Source: Tubiluchus corallicola (Eukaryota > Priapulida > Priapulimorpha > Priapulimorphida > Tubiluchidae). Taken from it: DNA of 31,933 nt. Below, one piece after another: positions 28,015 through 31,933 of the stretch. The notes under the pieces are model-generated. The model did no database searches. It had not been told where the DNA came from and saw only the letters and a list, made by a program, of their open reading frames with translations. Location: contig JAQGDQ010001629.1 in the NCBI GenBank assembly GCA_030141605.1, forward strand, positions 1-31,933, given 5' to 3'. Made by a program: the position numbers and the translations under genes. Each line of letters begins with the position of its first letter. Positions within the stretch are counted from its first letter, which is position 1.

Positions 28015-28428
28015 AACACAGCAACGACTAGCAGTTCTCATTATCTTCAGCAAAGCAAGACCCACGGAACCCCTTTTTCCATTCTGATCACGAAAATCAA
28101 TAGTATTATCTTTACTGCTGTATATAACCACTGTCTCGCTAGCTGAAATGTCTTTGGACACGTTCATATCTAATTAGTAGGCAAAGCCGGTTAAGCTCAC
28201 GTAATTACAGAGCGTATAAGAGCATCATCCGGCTGTCCCATTAGCGTTTAGCTTAACCATATCGGCGTGTGTGGCTTCTTTTTCAAATGCAGGGCAATCA
28301 ATGCAGACTTATTGAACGTGAAGCCAGTTAAAGTGAATTGGCAGAGAAGATGAATATGCACAATTGATAGCTGAAAAGATCTGTTAACTTCCGAAGATAT
28401 GTACATAGTAGATATTTCATTGCAATGA
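28015..28428. other. Unique sequence, no gene recognised
   Basis: Mixed DNA from the right target duplication to the trinucleotide tract. No exon or regulatory arrangement recognised. Confidence 0.5.
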
Positions 28429-28756
28429 CGGATGATGATGATGATGATGATGATGATGACGACGAGGACGACGATATGATGATGATGACGATGATGATGA
28501 CGATGATGGTGATGATGATTATGATGATGGTGGTGATGATGATGATTATGATGATGACAGGACAATGCTGACGGTGATGACGACGACGATGATAATAGTG
28601 ACAAGGACGATGTTGATGATGATCACGGCAATGACGACGACGACGACGATGGTAATCGGACAATGGTGACGACGACGACGATGATGATGATATGACAATG
28701 GTGACGGCGACGACCACGACCTTGATGATGATGACAGTATTGGTGATAATAGGGAT
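28429..28756. repeat. GAT/GAC trinucleotide-derived tract
   Basis: A pure (GAT)8-9 start decays into mixed GAT/GAC/GGT triplets with frame-breaking indels. Because of these indels no poly-Asp reading frame survives on the plus strand. Long minus-strand frames (runs of Ser, Ile, Val or His) are artefacts. Confidence 0.95.
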
Positions 28757-29565
28757 CATGATAATGATCGTAATGGAAGACGTAAAAGATTTAATATGTA
28801 AAACTGTAAGCTAAAACCGCTTATAATTGTACCATAATAAGAGAAATTATCATTCTACCTCAATTAATTTGTTCCTCTTGTCTAGAATGTACAGCATTGC
28901 CTCTGTGAGGCTCAATTAGGACAGTTACGCGTATAATACAACAATAAATGGCGTCTATTTTGCCCCTAAAATAGGCATGTTCTTTAGGGGTGACTCTAAA
29001 ATTACTGATACATACTCGTGCATCACTGATCAGTAATAGTCATAAACTGACAACTGTAATAATTTAACTACCTTGCTAAATTGCCCGCTAGAGTGCGTCT
29101 TGGCTAATAGGATGTGAATTTATTGTACATAGAGAGTCAATACTGCCGGTAACTAATCAATATGATAGGAAAAATTCCTATTGAGAAGAACTGAAAACAA
29201 ACGAATTTAACAATTCGGCTGTGAATGAATTAGATTGTGATTTAGTTCAATTTACGGACAATTAATTAAAATATTAGCAAATAAAATGATATTATAAATG
29301 CACACACGAAAGGATTTTTTGTTTGTTTTCATTTTAAATCTCCCCCAGTACTGTTCTGACCACACCATTAAGTGACGTCATACACGCACAACGTAAATCA
29401 GGGGAAGAAAAGGAAATGTTAAACTATGTTCTAAAAAACATTTCGCGCAAAGTTATAATACTCAGCATTTCACTTACCTGCTGGAAAGACTTATGTAACT
29501 AGAAAAGAAAATTATTAATTATTTAAAATGTCTTCATTAACTGGTAAAATGTCGTTGACTCACCT
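28757..29565. other. AT-rich unique DNA without a gene
   Basis: Contains TTTTGCCCCTAAAATAGGCATG, TCTTTAGGGGTGACTC near 28960-28997, and a perfect CRE TGACGTCA at 29373-29380. No exon is recognised. Confidence 0.5.
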
Positions 29566-29710
29566 CCAGGGTGCACCACTCACTAACCAAGAAATGTATA
29601 TAGACAAGATACGGTAATTTTAAATCTTTTCTTAGTTAGTGACCCGTGTGCTACGAATGCTCTGATTATTTTTTCAAACTTTATTCAGTGTTATCAAAAC
29701 TTGTTTCAAA
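29566..29710 (-). repeat. Dispersed element copy 2 (inverted relative to 16243)
   Basis: The reverse complement reads GAAACAAG, TTTGAAAAAATAATCAGAGC, ATTCGTAGC, GTCACTAACTAA, ATTTAAAATTAC and GGTTAGTGAGTGGTGCACC, collinear with 16243-16410. Similarity stops at about the same point on both sides, supporting a discrete element. Confidence 0.8.
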
Positions 29711-30304
29711 CGAGTAGAAAAGGGAGTGCCGCTCCGTCTGTTTATGTCATATTGTTGTCCATTGTGCGGCTGTACTCGGGCCCACCGAGAGGGGGAGGGT
29801 CAGCCGGGTGGCTCCCGGGGGCCCACAAGCCATACGAGAAAAAACGAGTATCTACCTTAAGCAAGGCAAGCAAAATAAAATTTGTGCTTGAAAACGAAAA
29901 ACCGTCTATAAATAATGTAAAATAATAATGAAATTGTGCTCTAATTTTGTAATTGTATGATCAAGCTGCTTTTAAGTAAGAATAATAATTCCAGGAGTAT
30001 ACGCAATTTATGTAATGTTCATTACTTATTCAGCTGCCTAGGGCACATTAAATTAGTGAAGGTACATTTTACATTTGGTTGTCGATAAACTAATTTGGCT
30101 ATTGTAATTAGTTGATAAAAATGCGTCTATTAATAAATGTAGCAGATCATTATAATTCAGGGTCCAAACATTTCTAAATCACAGTTCAAACAAATAAACA
30201 AGTAGAAAGTTGTTTTCTAAATGATTTTTGTTGTACTGATTCCTTGCTTATGACGCACCGCGGTGGACTTAGTTTGTTACTAGAGAATTACTTAGAGAAT
30301 TGTA
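29711..30304. other. Unique sequence with a GC-rich patch
   Basis: The stretch 29765-29835 (TGTACTCGGGCCCACCGAG, AGGGGGAGGGTCAGCCGGG, CTCCCGGGGGCCCACAAG) is GC-rich. GGGCCCACAAG also occurs in the 37-bp array unit, which may be chance or a shared TE source. A short frame (29701-29925) shows no domain. The remainder is AT-rich. Confidence 0.45.
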
Positions 30305-30904
30305 GGAAGGGGCCAAGTATCCTTTTGCACTAGGCCCCGACAAGGGCACTAGGGCCCTGGTTGTACTTTTCACGTAGGCCTAATGTAAAAGTTTCTTTTT
30401 GCACTAGGCCCCGACTAGGGCACTAGGGCCCTGGTTGTACTATTCACGTAGGCCTAATGTAAAAGTTTCGTTTTGCACTAGGCCCCGACAAGGGCACTAG
30501 GGCCCTGGTTGTACTATTCACGTAGGCCTAATCTAAAAGTTTCGTTTTGCACTAGGCCCCGACAAGGGCACTAGGGCCCTGGTTGTACTATTCACGTAGG
30601 CCTAATGTACAAGTTTCGTTTTGCACTAGGCCCCGACTAGGGCACTAGGGCCCTGGTTGTACTATTCACGTAGGCCTAATGTAAAAGTTTCGTTTTGCAC
30701 TAGGCCCCGACAAGGGCACTAGGGCCCTGGTTGTACTATACACGTAGGCCTAATGTCCAAGTTTCCTTTTGCATTAGGCCCCGACTAGGGCACTAGGACC
30801 CTGGTTGTACTTTACACGTAGGCCTAATGTCCAAGTATCCTTTTGCACTAGGCCCCGACAAGTGCACTAGGACCCTGGTTGTACTTTACACGTAGGCCTA
30901 ATGC
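30305..30904. repeat. 74-bp minisatellite, 8 copies
   Basis: GCACTAGGCCCCGAC starts at 30327, 30401, 30475, 30549, 30623, 30697, 30771 and 30845, an exact 74-bp spacing. The unit continues with AAGGGCACTAGGGCCCTGG, TTGTACTATTCACGTAGGCC and TAATGTAAAAGTTTCGTTTT. The perfect spacing with few substitutions points to recent amplification. The GGCC-rich blocks are locally palindromic. Confidence 0.97.
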
Positions 30905-31933
30905 CCGATAAAAGTTGTAATTTACTGTGTGTTGACTTTAGAAAAGTTTTACGTCGAGCATCAGATATGGCAGCAAACATTTATATTACATGATGTCTTA
31001 TTGCTTATCTGGAACATTGATTGCTTGACCTACAAAAAACTGTTTAAACACTTAATGAGCTTGAAAGCCAATGTTATTTTAGTTACTATGGCAGTTTTAA
31101 ATGAGCATTTCAATCTCATGACACCAGATCGTATTTGTGTAAATTAAATGAAACAATGTCAAATTTAGCGATACTGATTTTATTTGCAAGGAGTTATATG
31201 GGACTATTTATTTTCTGCTGATATGCTGATAAATTTTTGTTCTTGGTGGGAAGTAATGATTTGGAAGTAATTAAGGCATTTATTACCGGTAATTATGTTG
31301 AAAAAGCGTTTTTAAGACATGATGAACAATATACTATGTTATGATCATATCATTGAAAATGAGGCCTGATGAATGACAATTTATTTTAAATACTAATCAT
31401 TAAACTTTTCATTAAATAGCTAATATAGCTAACAGAAAGATTTAACAATATTTGTTTAATTAGTAATTGTTTTGTCTGTATATAGTGTCATCTTATTTCA
31501 TAATTGAAATTGTATATATGTGTTGTTTTTTTGTGTATTTCAAAATTGAAATTGTATGTGTTTTTGGCACTAATAAACAAACAAATGAATAGAATGAATA
31601 AATATTTTGAGCGAGTTACTAATGCTTTCGGTAGTGGTGAACTTAAAATAATGTTTTATATTTTATTAACTGACTTCTCTTCTTCTTCTTCTTCAATAAA
31701 TCACACGTCCAGGGACATGTTTGCCTCCCTATGCCAGGACTCCCTACACGCTGCAATACCCCAAGTGCATTTATTTCTAAGGATCAATGCTGAAGTGTTT
31801 AAATCTTTCTCTGCAAAATCTAACATAGATAGATTTAGATTTTTTAGATTAACTGACTAATTGATTTGTAAATAATGAGCATGCAGTGTAGATCTTCAAG
31901 TTTATTTACTGGCTCTGAATTCAATTCATTCTT
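30905..31933. other. AT-rich DNA, no confident gene, to the window end
   Basis: Two plus-strand frames (30929-31147 and 31504-31860) open only from TTG codons and match nothing I recognise. The second contains a Ser-rich stretch from a (TTC)n run at about 31677-31694. AATAAA motifs occur at about 31571 and 31695. A downstream exon of some gene cannot be excluded. Confidence 0.4.

Noticed and set aside
28248-28759. Minus-strand ORFs with Ser, His and Ile runs
   Set aside because: Products of the GAT/GAC tract read in reverse; the tract has many frame-breaking indels.
30929-31147. 72-codon plus-strand ORF
   Set aside because: Opens from TTG in AT-rich DNA and matches nothing I recognise. A terminal exon cannot be excluded but is not supported.
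31504-31860. 118-codon plus-strand ORF with a hydrophobic, signal-like start
   Set aside because: The apparent start is TTG, the hydrophobic stretch comes from AT-rich DNA and the Ser run from (TTC)n. No family resemblance.

Overview
This window looks like non-coding DNA from an AT-rich metazoan nuclear genome. A marine invertebrate, perhaps a mollusc or other lophotrochozoan, fits best, but nothing seen fixes the taxon. The eukaryotic evidence is: 5S-rRNA-derived repeats with a recognisable Pol III internal control region, a pogo-type DNA transposon with a TA target duplication, a short retroposon with a 13-bp target-site duplication, a C-type-lectin terminal exon preceded by an intron-like acceptor, and very long micro- and minisatellites. 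I see no intact protein-coding gene and no bacterial features such as operons or Shine-Dalgarno-led ORFs. Nearly every long open frame lies inside a tandem array and is an artefact of the repeat unit.

Layout. 1-2330: end of a ~95-bp array, a CA microsatellite, a broken C-type lectin exon (1381-1605) and a 5S-derived element running into an AAGT microsatellite. 2509-4372: a ~49-copy 38-bp array. 4891-6345: a duplication carrying a 24-bp array, then a full-length 5S-like head with a GC-richer body. 6748-10870: a run of unrelated arrays (units 69, 22, 20 and 30 bp), a diverged 5S-like fragment and a ~290-bp CT tract. 10871-15135: mostly unique DNA with two candidate first exons ending in good splice donors (12928 and 15135), a G-rich 180-bp duplication and an 8-copy 27-bp array. 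15146-16050: a 41-bp array with an E-box in each of 22 copies. 16607-17577: a complete but dead pogo-like transposon. 17755-24231: four large arrays (5, 11/22, 90/101 and 37 bp). 25017-25444: a dispersed element ending in TATGTC and TATC microsatellites. 27161-31933: a 7-bp CpG-rich array, a short retroposon, a GAY-rich trinucleotide tract, an inverted copy of a dispersed element, a 74-bp array and AT-rich DNA.

About 40% of the window by my manual tally is tandem repeat, made of some twenty mutually unrelated families, most seen only once here. The genes do not form a pathway. The interest lies in the crowding of independent arrays, their higher-order structure, their possible transcription-factor-like cores, and the transposon fossils between them. 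I do not see a convincing new defence or biosynthetic system.
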